A stretch of DNA of 33,455 nucleotides, from NCBI GenBank assembly GCA_013054445.1, contig JAAMPI010000521.1, positions 1 to 33,455 on the forward strand, read 5' to 3'. Shown one piece after another: positions 10,187-20,114 of the stretch. Source of the DNA: Cudoniella acicularis (taxonomy: Eukaryota > Ascomycota > Leotiomycetes > Helotiales > Helotiaceae). Both the position numbers and the translations under genes were made by a program. The notes under the pieces are model-generated. The model made no database searches. It was not told the DNA's origin and worked only from the letters and a program-made list of their open reading frames with translations. Numbering within the stretch: the first letter of the stretch is position 1; each line of letters opens with the position of its first letter.

Positions 10187-11266
10187 TTACTTCTTTCTCC
10201 ATGGTTCCAGCTCGTCATCAATCTTGATCCACTCCTTATTCAAGTTCTCCATCGCAAAAGCCGGTAACTCCCTCGGAATACTCATATTGCCGTTCATCCA
10301 CTTAACTTCCCAATTGGTAAAGTCTAATGGGTAAAATGGTAAGACATACTGGAGTTGCTGCATCGTGACTGGCGCGGCCGACCATTTTGGGACGCGCAAG
10401 ATGACTTCGAGAGTCTTGATTGAAGCGAGAGTTTGAACCTTTGCAACGACTGCTCGAATATGGCGGAATGCAGTTGTTGAAGTGATATCAATAGTTGTAT
10501 TGCTGGTGAGCTTCCCGGCAGTAACTTTGGGAGTCGGTGTTGTGAAGATTAGGTTGATATACACCTTCTTCGTATGTGTAACAAACTCCGGACCTAATTT
10601 CTCTATCATATCAACAACCGTAGTCTTCGACTTCACCACTTTATCAAGAGCCTCAACATCAATATTAATTTCCACCCAATTAGTACTCCAAAAAGCCTGC
10701 TTTTCAGACATCCCCATAACCTTCAACGCATCAAGAAATTTGTAGCGCGGATTTTTAAATTCATTCGCCGAGTCTTCCACATATGATGCTCCACCACTAA
10801 TGTAGTGTCTGGTCCATCGGGCGATGTTTCTTGTGACTGAGTCGTGGGTTATTATTACGTCTTTTCGCGACTTGTCGGCTTTGACTAGGAAGTTGATGGA
10901 GGGGCGATATCCTCGTGTGGTTGAAGGAGAGGAAGAAATGGAATTTTCAGAGGCTGTGGAATGACTATTGGGGGGATGGCTGAGACTGAGGGGTTTCTCC
11001 GTTGTGGAAGTTGAGAGTTGCCTTTTTAGCTGTAGTTGTATGGTTGAGGCTGTTTGTATTGGCCCTAGATTCTGAAGTGGCAGAGTTTGGAGTGTTTGTC
11101 GTTTGAGGGGGAGGCATGATTGAAAATTGCAAGAACGGAAACAACGATTTTGATCGCTTCGGGAAAAAGGCAATGGTAGAAGATGATCTGAATGTAAATT
11201 TTCGTTGGGTGCTTGCGGTGGAGGAGAAAAACGAGGGTTGATAAAGAAGCGCTCCTTAAATAACAC
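10187..11266 (-). CDS. Hypothetical protein, copy 1 of a local three-member orphan family
   Basis: I do not recognise the family. The frame is a single exon of 359 aa. The first 110 residues are low in acidic residues and rich in Arg, Ser, Gln and Leu, and could include a mitochondrial presequence, or the true start could lie further in. The core from about residue 130 shares features with a gene 4.7 kb away: KSRKDVIITHDSVTRNIA matches KSMKDIVLTVNDIVRNVA there, and LGPEFVTHTKKVYINLIF matches LGPEFFQYTKNLFISLNF. Both continue with a similar helix (RHIRAVVAKVQ versus KHLVALVDKLQ) and a shared ending (VLPFYPLDFTNWEVKW versus VLPFFDLMYTDWRVLW). No catalytic motif, membrane segment or known domain is evident. 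Conservation of the pattern across diverged copies supports coding. Function is unknown. Confidence 0.7.
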   Translation of the reverse strand: MLFKERFFINPRFSPPPQAPNENLHSDHLLPLPFSRSDQNRCFRSCNFQSCLPLKRQTLQTLPLQNLGPIQTASTIQLQLKRQLSTSTTEKPLSLSHPPNSHSTASENSISSSPSTTRGYRPSINFLVKADKSRKDVIITHDSVTRNIARWTRHYISGGASYVEDSANEFKNPRYKFLDALKVMGMSEKQAFWSTNWVEINIDVEALDKVVKSKTTVVDMIEKLGPEFVTHTKKVYINLIFTTPTPKVTAGKLTSNTTIDITSTTAFRHIRAVVAKVQTLASIKTLEVILRVPKWSAAPVTMQQLQYVLPFYPLDFTNWEVKWMNGNMSIPRELPAFAMENLNKEWIKIDDELEPWRKK

Positions 11267-12602
11267 GCAAGGACGAAGGAATAGAGACTACCCTGGGGCG
11301 GTGAAAGAGCAGCACATATTATTCATCAAAACTTGGTTGCGCGGACACCTAGGAAACCCCAATTCACCCTGCATGTATCCGAGTTCCGAAAATACATTGT
11401 CCATTTCCGACAGAGCGACACCGGCTTATTGAATCGACAACAGATATCCCATGCATCGTTGTCACGTGATTTGGTAAAAACAATTTCAAATATTGAGCTG
11501 CTTCGAGACAAGCTAGCGCGGGATACTTGAAAGCACTGATTCTAGCAAGAGCTTAGTATGTATCTAACTATTGTAAATACAATTATTATTGCTGGTTATT
11601 TTAATACTTTGAAGTGATTTCGCGCGTTTTCTCTTAGATGGCAAGCTATGGCGCTTGGCATGAAGTCTCCGCTCCTTCGAAGACTCAGACATGGGAAGCA
11701 CCATAAATTGTGAAAAGCGTCAGAAATATTGCATAAATTATTGATCGATATACTAATGTTGATTTCAAGTGACAAGTTTTCCTTGTGAAAGGAAAGGGAC
11801 TGTATTAGTAACAGAAGGGACGATGGGAATATTAGCCAAGCTAAATACTTTAACAAACTAGCCCCAAGTCTTTCCCTGTGCTTAACAGAGCAAACATTTT
11901 CATTAGCATAGACTACGGCAAATAATCGTTATCAACATAGTAAGTTACAGGTGATTGTGACTATTTGGGCTTGTCAAAAACGTTCAGTAATAGTAAATGT
12001 TCAAGGTCACAGATATGGAGCGAATTTCCCCAAGAATACAGAAATGAAAAAGATTGATTGCTTTGGCACTAATAACTATGCCTCAAGATCCTTCACAAGA
12101 AAACCTCGCCATGGCGTCATCATCCCCGAAATATCCAGCCTACTCACTACCCTCTCATCCATCTTTGGAGTCTAGCGTTGCTGAAAAGAATCACGTCTTC
12201 ATTCAAGAAGAGAACGTTCTGCTGCCGAAAGAAAAGTGCTCAGTGAAAATATAAGAAAGCACCGTTGTTATTTTGTCGTACCACGCGAGGTCGAATTCCC
12301 GGTGGTAACTTGTAGAAAAGAAATATGGGGTAGTCGATGTAATTATGGAAGGCTGTCGTTTAGCTTGTCAATACGAGATGGACGCAAGATTAATGAACAG
12401 CTAAACGTTCTATTAGTGGATGCTCTGATGAACTGAGTGGAGATATTCGGAGAAGATGAATGTGTCTTGCCTCGACGAAGCTGTCTTGGATTGATTTACA
12501 ATATCATAAACCCATCCTCCGACTTAGACTGAGTAGAACCCCCCACCCCCCCGAAAAGACAGCAAAATATCGCACCATAAGCTTGTGTACCGCTTCCCAG
12601 GT
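11267..12602. other. Intergenic, no firm gene
   Basis: Several short open frames occur on both strands without family similarity. One plus-strand stretch within 12078-12254, encoding MPQDPSQENLAMASSSPKY and onward, has protein-like composition and might be a stray first exon, but no downstream exon could be joined to it. The left end presumably holds the promoter of the orphan-family copy 1 gene. Confidence 0.4.
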
Positions 12603-12896
12603 CTAATATTTTTCGCCATTCTTCGAGTGGCTGTACTCCATTGGTTCGTCCTTAGATTTCAGTGTACCCGTTTGGGCAGAGACAAATCCAAGTCCCTCCA
12701 CAGCAAATGCAACTTGTCGGACCCCACCTCTATAGCTTCGGTCCTCCAACCAGACGATGTTGTTGATGAATTGTTTGTAAGTAACGAAGGGTTCCGTTTG
12801 CGGGGCCATTTGGTGGACTGGTGGTTTCTTCGAAAACTCGGCCGATGGTTGATCATCGCCGGCATTGGAGTTGGCGTAATTGTTGTAGTCAGACAT
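12603..12896 (-). CDS. Small hypothetical protein with a leader intron
   Basis: This frame encodes 97 aa starting MSDYNNYANSNAGDD. It is hydrophilic, with no signal peptide or membrane segment, and contains an aromatic/charged middle (VTYKQFINNIVWLEDRSYRGG). I do not recognise it. Support for a transcript comes from an excellent intron upstream on the same strand: donor GTAAGT at 13065, branch ACTAAC and acceptor AAG ending at 13014. This places the leader exon around 13066-13240. An alternative reading uses the upstream frame (from 13240) through that intron to a stop near 12932. I prefer the downstream ATG because its composition is more protein-like. Coding status is moderately likely. Confidence 0.45.
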   Translation of the reverse strand: MSDYNNYANSNAGDDQPSAEFSKKPPVHQMAPQTEPFVTYKQFINNIVWLEDRSYRGGVRQVAFAVEGLGFVSAQTGTLKSKDEPMEYSHSKNGEKY

Positions 12897-13656
12897 CTCG
12901 AATCTTGAGGCTCGTGACTATAATGTGTTTCTAGTGAAAAGCGTGACAAAGCGGAGACCGGGTAAAGTGGATACTGGAATGCAATGCCGCTGTTGGTATT
13001 TGATTTGTGGGTTCTTGATGAGTTAGTACTTCAAGCTATCTCAGAGGTGTTTTGGTAAGACTTACCAAGGCTTGGGTGATTTGGTGTGTCGCTTGTCTTG
13101 AGATTCTGGCTGTGGAATGAGACTGACTCACGGATACTGGAAGACTGCTGACGTTTAGAAGGGAAGAAGGAGAAGGAGCCGAAAGGAAATTGGGGGCTTA
13201 AGTAGGCCCAGAGAGTGATGAACGGGAGCGCTAGCTGCAAATGCTAGGGCCATAGAAAATTCAATCTGCAACGAATCTTTAGCCATTGCCAACTTCTCCG
13301 CTTTTTTGGTTGAACAATGCTATGAAGAGCCAATGGAGAGATAGCTAAAGCTTGACCATGGCGTGATACGGTGACGTTGAGTCACCGGTCTATTAGGCCG
13401 ATCCACAGAAGGTAGAGATCTATGCTCGCCTCTAGAAACCCTCCTATCTTGCCGTTTCTTAATAGGGCGGCAAAAGTGGTTCTGTTTTGATACAGTGCAT
13501 TACCCGTCGGCCCAAATGGATGGGCGAGGAAAGCCGACGACTCGGCGACGAGTAGCCGCTCTATCATTGATAGGAAAGCCGGCTCGTACCCCACCACGCA
13601 CTAGTGCTTAGTTACCCCTACATATATTTATTTGAGAAAATTTCTTCTAACAAACA
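12897..13656. other. Probable 5' leader with intron, then non-coding sequence
   Basis: The part at 12897-13240 probably holds the leader of the small minus-strand gene, including the 52-bp intron 13014-13065 (GTAAGT, ACTAAC, AAG). Beyond it, 13382-13597 contains a more GC-rich block with an open minus-strand frame of 71 aa of no recognised family. Confidence 0.4.
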
Positions 13657-13831
13657 GGGTTGATAGCTCAGTGGCAGAGCTCGAACTCAAAGTTGATATT
13701 AAGGGATTCCTTCGCGGCAGTTATGTACTGAAACTGGATTTATTCGGTGATTCTTGAGGGGTTCACCTTCTACTGTGCCTCTCTAACGAGACTTGAGTAG
13801 GAGGCCCAGGATTCAAATCCCTGTCAGCCCA
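13657..13831 (+). tRNA. tRNA-like sequence split by about 100 nt (intron-bearing tRNA or tRNA relic)
   Basis: The ends fold as a tRNA. The 5' GGGTTGA pairs with the 3' TCAGCCC (one G-U), followed by A. A canonical D arm with A-box (TAGCTCAGTGGCAGAGC) starts at 13664. A T arm with a B-box-like GGATTCAAATCC sits at 13809-13820, and a T-rich Pol III terminator follows at 13833-13840. About 100 nt separate the arms where an anticodon arm of about 30 nt should be. I could not place a proper anticodon stem with U33, and the usual G53-C61 pair is A-C. So the amino-acid identity is unassigned, and a dead tRNA or tRNA-derived element is as likely as an intron-containing gene. Confidence 0.35.
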
Positions 13832-14930
13832 ATTTCTTTTTGGTTGGTTTTTTTACTTACGAAGTGGAGTGAGTGCGTTTTTGTATTTAACCTCGCTTCA
13901 AGGCTGCGCTGGGAGGGAAACCTCTTTATAGATAACAGATAAGAAAAAATATTTGTTGCACTTTGCACCTTGTCTTATAAGCTAGCGCAACTTCTAGTAC
14001 TCTAGCTTACCTTCAATAATAGCGAGGCGATGCAGATCACAATTTAGAGGGGGACGCGGTTGGGGAGGCCTCCTCATATAGACTTCCTAATCTTCTAGCC
14101 TGTAGAGTGGAGACAATCACATAGCCACAACACAAGCAAGCGAGGATAAATCTTATAGATATGTTTTTCTTAGTCACTTGCCTATGTTTTTGAGCACGTA
14201 CTCCTTTAGTTGTTTTTAAATATTTCGCAGCCTTTCACGGAGGGTTTCGCTGGCTATCATTTTCTACACAATTATTTGAAAGTTTTCCCAATAAACTTAG
14301 AAAATATTCACAGGCCCCGGATATTGTACCTTTTTTACATTTATCATTTGAAATCACGTCTATTGAAGGTCCCTGGGGAGGCTTGGGTTAAAATTTCACA
14401 TGAAATCATTTGTCTCACAAGGAACAAGCAAGGCATGTGCGTAAAAGTCAGTCTTCATAGACAAAATCCTAACAAATACTCTACGGCGGACCCAATAAGT
14501 AACCGGACCCAAGACTGTAACGAGAGGCCTTGCCCTGGACCCTAGGCTCGAAATAAGTAAAATCAACCATGGTCACCCATTATTCTCCTTTATTATGAAA
14601 TGTTTTATGATAGCACTGACGGCCCCAATACTACAGCTTCATTGCTCTCTCGACATATGTGATTATTCTGTAGAACGCACTGGACATATCGCCGGAGAAG
14701 GATGATGAGGTAGAATGCGTGTGCAGGATCTTACTCGAAATGTTCCTTTATCGGAAATGTGGAATAATGTTTTGAAAAGTGAAATTTGCCCTCCATGTCG
14801 TCACCGTGAGACATTCACCCCCGGAAAAATCGGCTCATTAAGTCGTTTGGAGACTACCACTTCGATCAGCAAATTATTTGACAATGATAGGGTGAAAGGA
14901 CATCCTCACCAGCTTTGAGACCTCCCTCGT
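13832..14930. other. Intergenic, AT-rich, no firm gene
   Basis: Nothing is convincingly coding. An open plus-strand frame at 14210-14545 has no recognisable similarity, and its composition matches translated AT-rich noncoding DNA. The gene-poor character and neighbouring fragments suggest transposon-derived sequence, but no termini are visible. Confidence 0.4.
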
Positions 14931-15882
14931 TTAGGGTGGCGGGACAAAAACACTTGGCCGAATGACATAAGTGTTCCAAAAATTGTCTTCCTCCTTCTTG
15001 CGCTGCTCATCAATCTTTACCTTCTCAGCAATCAAGCTCTTTATGTAGAAGTAGGGAACTCCCATGGGGCGATCCTTAGAGCTGGTCTTCCACAAAACAC
15101 GCCAGTCGGTATACATCAAGTCAAAGAAGGGAAGCACGTGAATATATTGCTCGAATGCCATTGGTGGACTGTTGGGGGGCATGGTCGGAAGCTCAAGGGT
15201 GATGACCATTTGGACCAGAGAAGTGAAACCCTGAAGCTTGTCGACGAGGGCGACAAGGTGTTTGAGGGCTGGAGTAGAGTCCAGATTGACCGCACCGAGC
15301 TCGGCCTTTCCATGAGCGTGGTTCAAAGTTTTTGGGAAGTTCAATGAGATGAACAGGTTCTTTGTGTATTGGAAGAATTCGGGTCCAAGTCGATCCAATC
15401 TGTCGGAGACGGTAATAATCTTTGTTTCATTAGCCTCTAGAGTTTTGAATTTAAGAGGTAGGACCAACCTTGTTTGCAGTGTCCAGATCGCTGATGCCGA
15501 TTCTAATTTCCACGTAGTTCTGCTCCCAAAGGTGCTGTTTCTCCTTTGAAGTCATGGATTTCAAGTCTTCAAGAAAATCGTAGTTGGCAAGTGCGTACTT
15601 GCATGTGAGGACATTTCTGTGAAATCCGTTTGGGAAAACTTCCTCGGCGAACTCGGCGACATTTCTGACAATATCGTTGACAGTGAGGACTATGTCTTTC
15701 ATGGACTTATCAAGTCGCATGAGAAAGGTTTTTCCTGTTCGCTGTGGGGGCGGGGGCGGGACAAAATTACCAAGCTTCGTGAACGCTTGTGGGCTATTCG
15801 GCTTCGAAGAGGAAGAGGTTCCACGGAACTGCTTGCCTGAAACTTTGCGTTGAGGAGTTTGAGTTAGCATAGCGGACAACAA
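14931..15882 (-). CDS. Hypothetical protein, copy 2 of the orphan family
   Basis: Two exons (15882-15469 and 15419-14931) join in phase 0 across a 49-bp intron (donor GTTGGT, branch GCTAATG, acceptor AAAG), giving 300 aa. Unspliced, the frame would stop soon after entering the intron. The N-terminus is Ser/Lys-rich with a PPPPP run near residue 45. The core aligns with copy 1: KDIVLTVNDIVRNV, then a cysteine-bearing stretch, NYVEIRIGI (NWVEINIDV in copy 1), and LGPEFFQYTKNLFISLNF. The product ends in a Lys/Glu-rich helix and Pro residues. The intron falls just before the LGPEF block; copy 1 has no intron there. I recognise no known domain, membrane segment or signal peptide. The pair of diverged but frame-preserved copies argues that this is a real protein family of unknown role. 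Confidence 0.72.
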
Positions 15883-16702
15883 GGAATGATACCGTTTATT
15901 TTGGTGAAGAGGGCTAACCCATTGTTCCTCTGCTCTTGTGGTCGTTAGGGAAAAGAAGAGCGATCGTAATTGTTTGCTATCTTGGCAACGGCTTCGTGAT
16001 CCGGTTTAGTTGATGTGTGCAGCTGAGTTGATGGAGTTGAGTTGATGTTGTTGAAAGGGAAAAATCTGGACCTCCAGGAAGAACGCAGAACTTAAATGCT
16101 TACGAGGGCATGCTCAAGCAAAGGGCAACGAAAGCAGACCCCCAACATTGCATTGAATTCGTCAATGCCGAAGATTTTACGAAGTCGCTTACCGTCTTTA
16201 GATTTTTATATTGAATGACAAGGTTGGCATCTTTGGCAGTAGCAGCGATGAGTCTCTATACTAACCTTCATCGACTGCAGCTCTAAAGGGTTTAAGCGAA
16301 AACCTTCTGGCAAAGACTTTTTCATGACTCATGAGTCCAATAATAGCAACAGAGATCATTGAATTCATGATAACGTAATATTTTCACAGAAATTCAGGGC
16401 GCAATTTGCGGACTATAATTCAATTCCATTCGGTCAAAGAAAATTCTATACAAGCTTTCTGGAATCTACAGGGAGGGCTTGGTAAGTATGAAACACGGCT
16501 CTTGCTTTCCTCTTGTCAAATATAGCAGTCGCTTGAGGGCATCACTATATCTGCCCCACTCGAAAAGAAATTTGTAACAGTTGCGTATGTATACTGACAA
16601 AATTGGAAGCCTGCATATCGTATCTTTCACATTCTAAATTTGTAAAGATTCCGAAGCCACTTGGCCGAGTGGGATTTCTTGCGAATTGATTTCACTCCCA
16701 CA
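15883..16702. other. Intergenic, no firm gene
   Basis: This contains the presumed promoter of orphan-family copy 2 on its left side. No open frame longer than about 60 codons with protein-like composition is present. I see no repeat or RNA gene. Confidence 0.4.
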
Positions 16703-17153
16703 TTATATCCCTATTCTAATGGCTTCAACTATTATTTCTTTCTCCGTTACCGCCTGCGTAACAACCGCGATCCCTCCATCGCCATCTAATTTACCTACCT
16801 CAATGACCCCTTTACTTCGCGTGCGCCTCCTCAGAAATTCGGCATCAATCTGCTCTAAAGTAAGACCCACAGTCTTAACCCAATAAACCACAACGAAAAA
16901 AAACCTGCAATATGTCCCAAGCAACATTAATCATGTAAAGCTTCCATCCAATCGCCTGAAAAGCGAATGGGAATATGAACATCATGAAGAGCCCAAAGCA
17001 ATTGGAGAGAAACTCCATAAAGCCGACCCTATATGCTCGCATTGTGTAGTTGAGAATTTCTGGCTGGTAGAGCATTATGAGGGGTGTCCAGGCGATATTG
17101 TAGATTCCTTGAAAGAGGAAAATAAGTCCCCGTCCCCCCATTTGGGCCACCCT
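16703..17153 (-). pseudogene. C-terminal fragment of an MFS sugar transporter
   Basis: Reading the minus strand from 17153, the frame encodes a typical C-terminal third of a fungal sugar porter: IYNIAWTPLIMLYQPEIL, then RAYRVGF, a hydrophobic helix, and AIGWKLYMINVAWDILQVFF. The frame then breaks in a T8 run at about 16901-16908. One T fewer restores the family ending VVVYWVKTVGLTLEQIDAEF and a hydrophilic tail to 16703. The N-terminal nine or so helices are absent, and an in-frame TAA lies just upstream. The fragment directly abuts the truncated copy 3 of the orphan family. The homopolymer shift might be a sequencing error, but the missing N-terminus makes this a relic either way. Confidence 0.75.
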
Positions 17154-17159
17154 TTAACC

Positions 17160-17456
17160 TTAGCGACCTTGGTGGTTGCTCCTGTTGGGTGCTTCTGCTC
17201 GACGACTTTGTTGGATGTTGTGCAGGATGGAAGTCGAGTTAATAACGATATCTTTTCTGGCCTTATCCTTGGGCTCGATGCGCTCAAATGTAAGGGTTTC
17301 TGGCTTTGGAGGAGGTGCAGTTCCTGACTTCTTCACAGCAGCCTTCTCACTTCTCGCACTCTTGTTTCCCATTTTGGTGTTGTTTGCCGGTATTGTAACC
17401 AGAGAAGAAATGTTGCTCGACTAACGAGGTCCTGTAGACGAGGTGCTGTTAGACAT
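17160..17456 (-). pseudogene. Truncated copy 3 of the orphan family
   Basis: From the ATG at 17372 the frame encodes 70 aa, with a Lys/Pro-rich start and then KARKDIVINSTSILHNI. That matches the conserved N-terminal block of the two longer copies (KSRKDVIITHDSVTRNI and KSMKDIVLTVNDIVRNV). Similarity ends a few residues later, and the frame stops where the sugar-transporter fragment begins. An upstream in-frame ATG at 17456 with a Ser/Thr-rich leader resembles the N-terminus of copy 2 but is interrupted by a TAG at 17421-17423. The conserved LGPEF core and everything after it are missing. It is best seen as a remnant created by a rearrangement. Confidence 0.55.
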
Positions 17457-18352
17457 CTCCGCTGCGACTTGAGAACTGAAAGCTGGGAAAGAAATTTGAC
17501 CAAGAGTTGATTTAAACAAGAGTGAATGGGGGCAGAGCAGCTGTGATTACTTGCCAAATGTGAAGTTGAGGTTGAAGTAGAGCTCTACCGCTCTTTTGTA
17601 AAAGACTGATGATGAAAAGGAAGAGGGGAAACTGTCTCGGAGAGAGGCAGGATGGTTGCTGAAGACAGTGGAGAGTAGGAGATTAGCCACTGAAACAAAT
17701 TGAATACCAGTTTGCCATTTTTGTCGTTCAGAAACTTGAAAGTGGTAAGCCTGATATGCTCTTAGGCTCCAAGGCCATTGGTTAGTGAACAGGATATATC
17801 CAGATAATGAATGACATTTCAGTGACAAAGATGACAATTAATTCGGGTTAATGACTATGAAAAGAGAATACAATGCGATTGTTATTATTAAAGAGGAACA
17901 AGGACGTACCAGGAGAAGACAAGAACAAAGCCTTGCTTTCAAAAAACCCAGCATAAAGAAAGGCAACAATAGAGGACTCTTACTTCATACACTATCCAGC
18001 AACAGGAAAGATCCACGGAGCTGCAGGAATTTGATTAACACTCCCGAAAAGGGGTAACAAGCAAATAAACCAAAAAATCTCAAACGAAAGGGATGCACTA
18101 GCATAAAAGCCAAAGCAAGCATTAGTTTTGGAGCCTACAGGATCCTATAAACAAAATCTAGATTCAGATGGGTGTTCCTAAATCATCCGATATATCCCAA
18201 CGCCTACTCGTGCAGTGGAGAAGCCACTTTGCCGAAAAGCCTCAGTGTAACATGCCATATTCCAAAATCTTGACTCTCCAGGGATCCACTAGGAAAACTC
18301 TCAAATATCATGACACGTAACGCCCTACTACGCTAATCTGAGAGGCAACATA
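17457..18352. other. Intergenic, no firm gene
   Basis: I see no supported coding region. Open frames here are short and lack family similarity. The right end is the 3' flank of the PhoD-like gene. Confidence 0.4.
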
Positions 18353-20114
18353 TCAAGGCCATAAAGCATTCTTACTCCACAAATTTCCAGAAACCGTTGG
18401 TGGAGAAAGCAAGACTGAAGACCATGCTTCGATACCATCCACATAAAGTCGAAACTTCAAGATGCTTTGATCACTAACAGTATTCTCAATAGTAACCGCA
18501 CCAAGTTTCGAATTGCCAGAGGGAATGTATCTAGGACCAGTCAGCGAAAGTTCCAATATAGGAAGCGCATTTAACCCACTTAACCATTACATCTTCTTCA
18601 TCCGTTTGCTTATATGTCGGTATTGGCAAGTAAAATTGGCTGAGAGGGCTCGTTGAGAACTCGTGAACGGTGGCACTAACCGGCCACTTTCCACCTGCCG
18701 GTGGAGGGAATGCAGTCGCGGCAAATTCGTGACGATCCCCAGAAAGCACAATGACACCAACACCACCTCGAAGACCAACATCCCACATACGTTCCAAAAT
18801 TGCTTGCCGCTCGCTGAGATATCCTGCCCAAGTATCAAGGCTATTGACCCGCCAATTTTTTGTAAAAGGAATACCCGACGCAATAATTTTCCATTTAACC
18901 CCTTTCGGCTCGGGCTTTTGCAGGAAAGCTAAGAGATCAGCAAGCTGATGAGGACCAAGCATTGTCTTCTCGGTGCTGTTTACTGGTAGATCACCAGAAG
19001 AGTCTCTATAAGTTCGTGTGTCAAGCATGAAGAAAGACGCGGGTCCTTGAGTGAACTCAAAATAGGTTGCATCTGGTCTGGGCGCATTATAAGTACCGGC
19101 TTGGCGGGCCTTGGGAGGATTGACTGAGGTTTGATAATTGTGCCACGGATCAGCAGCTGCTCTATAAACGCCAGTCGTATTTTTATCCCAATCATTCGCG
19201 ATCTCGTGGTCATCTAAGATATGGATCCAACTGAGATTGTTTCCAACAGCCGGCCAATCGGGAGAGTTGTAGACCTGCCGATACTCCCGTCGATAGTCCT
19301 CGACACTTGTGCCGAACCTCTTTGGAACATCCACATATATGAAATCACCCAAGAACAACATAAATTGTGCACCACCAGGGATCGATCGAATTACCTCAGC
19401 CACATGTCTAAACCCGGGAATACTTAGAGGATGGTCGAGTGGATTGTACGGAAATCGAGGTTTGATGCAACTTGAAGTGAGAAATGTGAATGAACCCCGC
19501 TTCCCTACCTGGCCAGCCTTCGGCGGAACGGTAAAGAACCCCGTATGATTGTTGGAAGTAACCCACTGATATATTCGATCTGGGTGATTTGGCAAGGGAA
19601 AGGTCACAGCTCCCGTATAGTCCGTGTCGTTGTTCAAAAAGTGTATAGTCCCTGCAGATTGCCAAGATGCATCCTCATATGCAGCTGGCGGAGTTGCCAA
19701 TCGATATGAAACGAAAATTGGAAGCTGTCCTGGATGGGGTTCTCGTACCAATATGCTTGCTTCAATGGGCGAAACGTATCCCACTCTTGCAAAAGATAAG
19801 CCATGGCTTGGGTGAAAGACCTTCGCGCGGTAGATCAGGTCTGTCGCAGCCAAGACTAGCAACCCATTGATCAATAATGTGGCCAGAGAAAGAAATGATG
19901 AAGTAGGACTTGGAATTCCGGTCAACATGGTGCGCCATGGCCTCGCCGACTTCTTTTCCAGTATGACTGTCTCCTCAATATCGATATCTTCCTCCATATG
20001 CGTTGGCTTTTCTCCCACGGGCAAATTCTGCGAATGCGCAACCGTTGATGGGAACTCAGGTGGTTGATCCTCCACCACCGTATCAGTTACTTTTGTATCC
20101 AGATCATCCTCCAC
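18353..20114 (-). CDS. PhoD-like metallophosphatase with N-terminal membrane anchor
   Basis: This is an alkaline phosphatase D family enzyme (phosphoester hydrolase, metal-dependent) of 570 aa. Two exons, 20114-18580 and 18530-18353, join across a 49-bp intron. The choice of donor AA|GTGGG restores the family C-terminus (VKYIPSGNSKLGAVTIEN); reading through ends in a stop near 18531. Residues 73-94 form a hydrophobic anchor after an acidic cytosolic stretch. Conserved features are SSC (214-216), GDFIYVD (256-262, family GDQIYAD), DDHEIANDWD (301-310), LDTRTYR (364-370) and SGDRHEFAA (458-466). Those Asp and His residues are the expected metal ligands. Several N-glycosylation sequons in the large domain fit an exocytoplasmic or vacuolar-lumen location. 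It is transcribed away from the questin-oxidase-like gene. Family assignment is secure; substrate is unknown. Confidence 0.9.

Noticed and set aside
14210..14545. Plus-strand open frame of 111 aa as a gene
   Set aside because: It has no Met-proximal conserved block, no splice extension and a composition typical of translated AT-rich noncoding DNA.
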